DNA from: Thermocaproicibacter sp041859875
GTDB taxonomy: Bacteria > Bacillota > Clostridia > Oscillospirales > Acutalibacteraceae
Reading direction: 5' to 3'
NCBI GenBank assembly: GCA_041859875.1
Contig: JBFLFY010000033.1
Location: 1-17,119, forward strand
Length of the DNA: 17,119 nt
The notes beneath the pieces were generated by a model, which had not been told where the DNA came from, ran no database searches, and was given only the letters and a program-made list of their open reading frames with translations. Both the position numbers and the translations under genes were made by a program. Shown here piece by piece: positions 17,017-17,119 of the stretch (positions are counted from its first letter, which is position 1; each line of letters starts with the position of its first letter).

Positions 17017-17039
17017 ATGGTTCTCATTTGGGGAACCAT
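17017..17039. other. Hairpin 8 bp outside the right direct repeat
   Basis: ATGGTTC (17017-17023) and GAACCAT (17033-17039) form a 7-bp stem with a 9-base loop, 8 bp before the right repeat begins. The left copy has no equivalent. It could be structural DNA at a recombination junction or a weak plus-strand terminator, but no solid T-run follows. Confidence 0.3.
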
Positions 17040-17047
17040 CCTTTGTT

Positions 17048-17119
17048 TTGGCGTCAAAATCATTGTCAAGGCAGAAAACAACGCCGCTGATTTTTTATCA
17101 ACGCCAGTTCTGACAACAT
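17048..17119 (+). repeat. Right copy of the 72-bp direct repeat, reaching the window edge
   Basis: Same orientation as 5406-5477, with 68 of 72 identical bases and all differences inside 17098-17103. Similarity ends sharply on its left side (T at 17047 against G at 5405, with no further match). On its right the window ends, so the repeat may be longer. Confidence 0.95.

Larger units (their letters stand above)
16506..17047. other. Non-coding leader region upstream of the Druantia-like operon
   Basis: About 540 bp, AT-rich, without a convincing complete gene. It holds the operon promoter, candidate operators, and a direct repeat AGTCTAACTGC at 16538-16548 and 16636-16646. A 33-codon minus-strand frame at 16906-17007 (MAGNYRSKHTGKGY and onwards) has no clear ribosome binding site. 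No DruA-like (DUF4338) or methylase frame is present here. Confidence 0.6.
5406..17119. mobile_element. Candidate repeat-bounded defence cassette (putative genomic island)
   Basis: The 72-bp direct repeats at 5406-5477 and 17048-17119 bracket a complete operon with its own promoter and terminator. This is the layout left by site-specific integration, or by homologous recombination between duplicated sequences. No integrase, transposase or terminal inverted repeat is visible inside, so any recombinase would have to act from elsewhere. The boundary claim is inferred from the repeats alone; the right repeat reaches the window edge, so the true end may lie further out. Confidence 0.45.
16849..17119 (+). 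other. Open plus-strand frame running off the window edge, possible gene fragment
   Basis: From 16849 to the window end the plus strand stays open for 90 codons and runs through the right 72-bp repeat (residues GVKIIVKAENNAADFL). The first in-frame ATG is at 17017, with no ribosome binding site. It may be a decayed gene or the 5' part of a gene lying beyond the window. I do not recognise the protein. Confidence 0.2.

Overview
The window looks like a chromosomal defence island from a Gram-positive, Clostridia-like bacterium. This is inferred from strong AGGAGG-type ribosome binding sites, two TTG starts behind good Shine-Dalgarno sequences, moderate GC by eye, and short gene spacings. No rRNA, tRNA, CRISPR array or recombinase gene was seen.

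Left part (1-5077, plus strand): the 3' end of a type 1 BREX operon. It holds the C-terminal part of pglX (5' end outside the window), complete pglZ, and complete brxL, in the canonical order with short gaps. brxA, brxB and brxC would be expected upstream.

Middle (5078-5634): a non-coding junction with possible gene debris, the left copy of a 72-bp direct repeat, a 14-bp tandem duplication, and an intrinsic terminator that ends the operon arriving from the right.

Right part (5635-16505, minus strand, convergent with BREX): a compact operon. In transcription order it encodes a 543-aa protein with an N-terminal CoiA-like Cys/His motif, a 910-aa coiled-coil protein whose C-terminus looks like a degenerate P-loop ATPase, a 352-aa protein I cannot assign, a 1765-aa DEAD/DEAH helicase with many Cys pairs and a DUF1998-type C-terminus, and possibly a 55-aa ORF overlapping the helicase stop. 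Starts and stops are 6 bp apart or overlap, so the four large genes are almost certainly one transcription unit. The helicase best fits DruE, so the operon reads as Druantia-like. I see neither DruA (DUF4338) nor the DruM methylase, so it may be a divergent or undescribed Druantia-type system. A sigma-A-like promoter lies 70 bp upstream of the first gene.

Right end (16506-17119): about 540 bp without a convincing gene, then the right copy of the 72-bp repeat, which runs to the window edge. The two copies match at 68 of 72 positions, with all four differences inside one 6-bp block. They bracket the whole operon, which suggests it moved into or out of this BREX island as a unit of about 11.6 kb.
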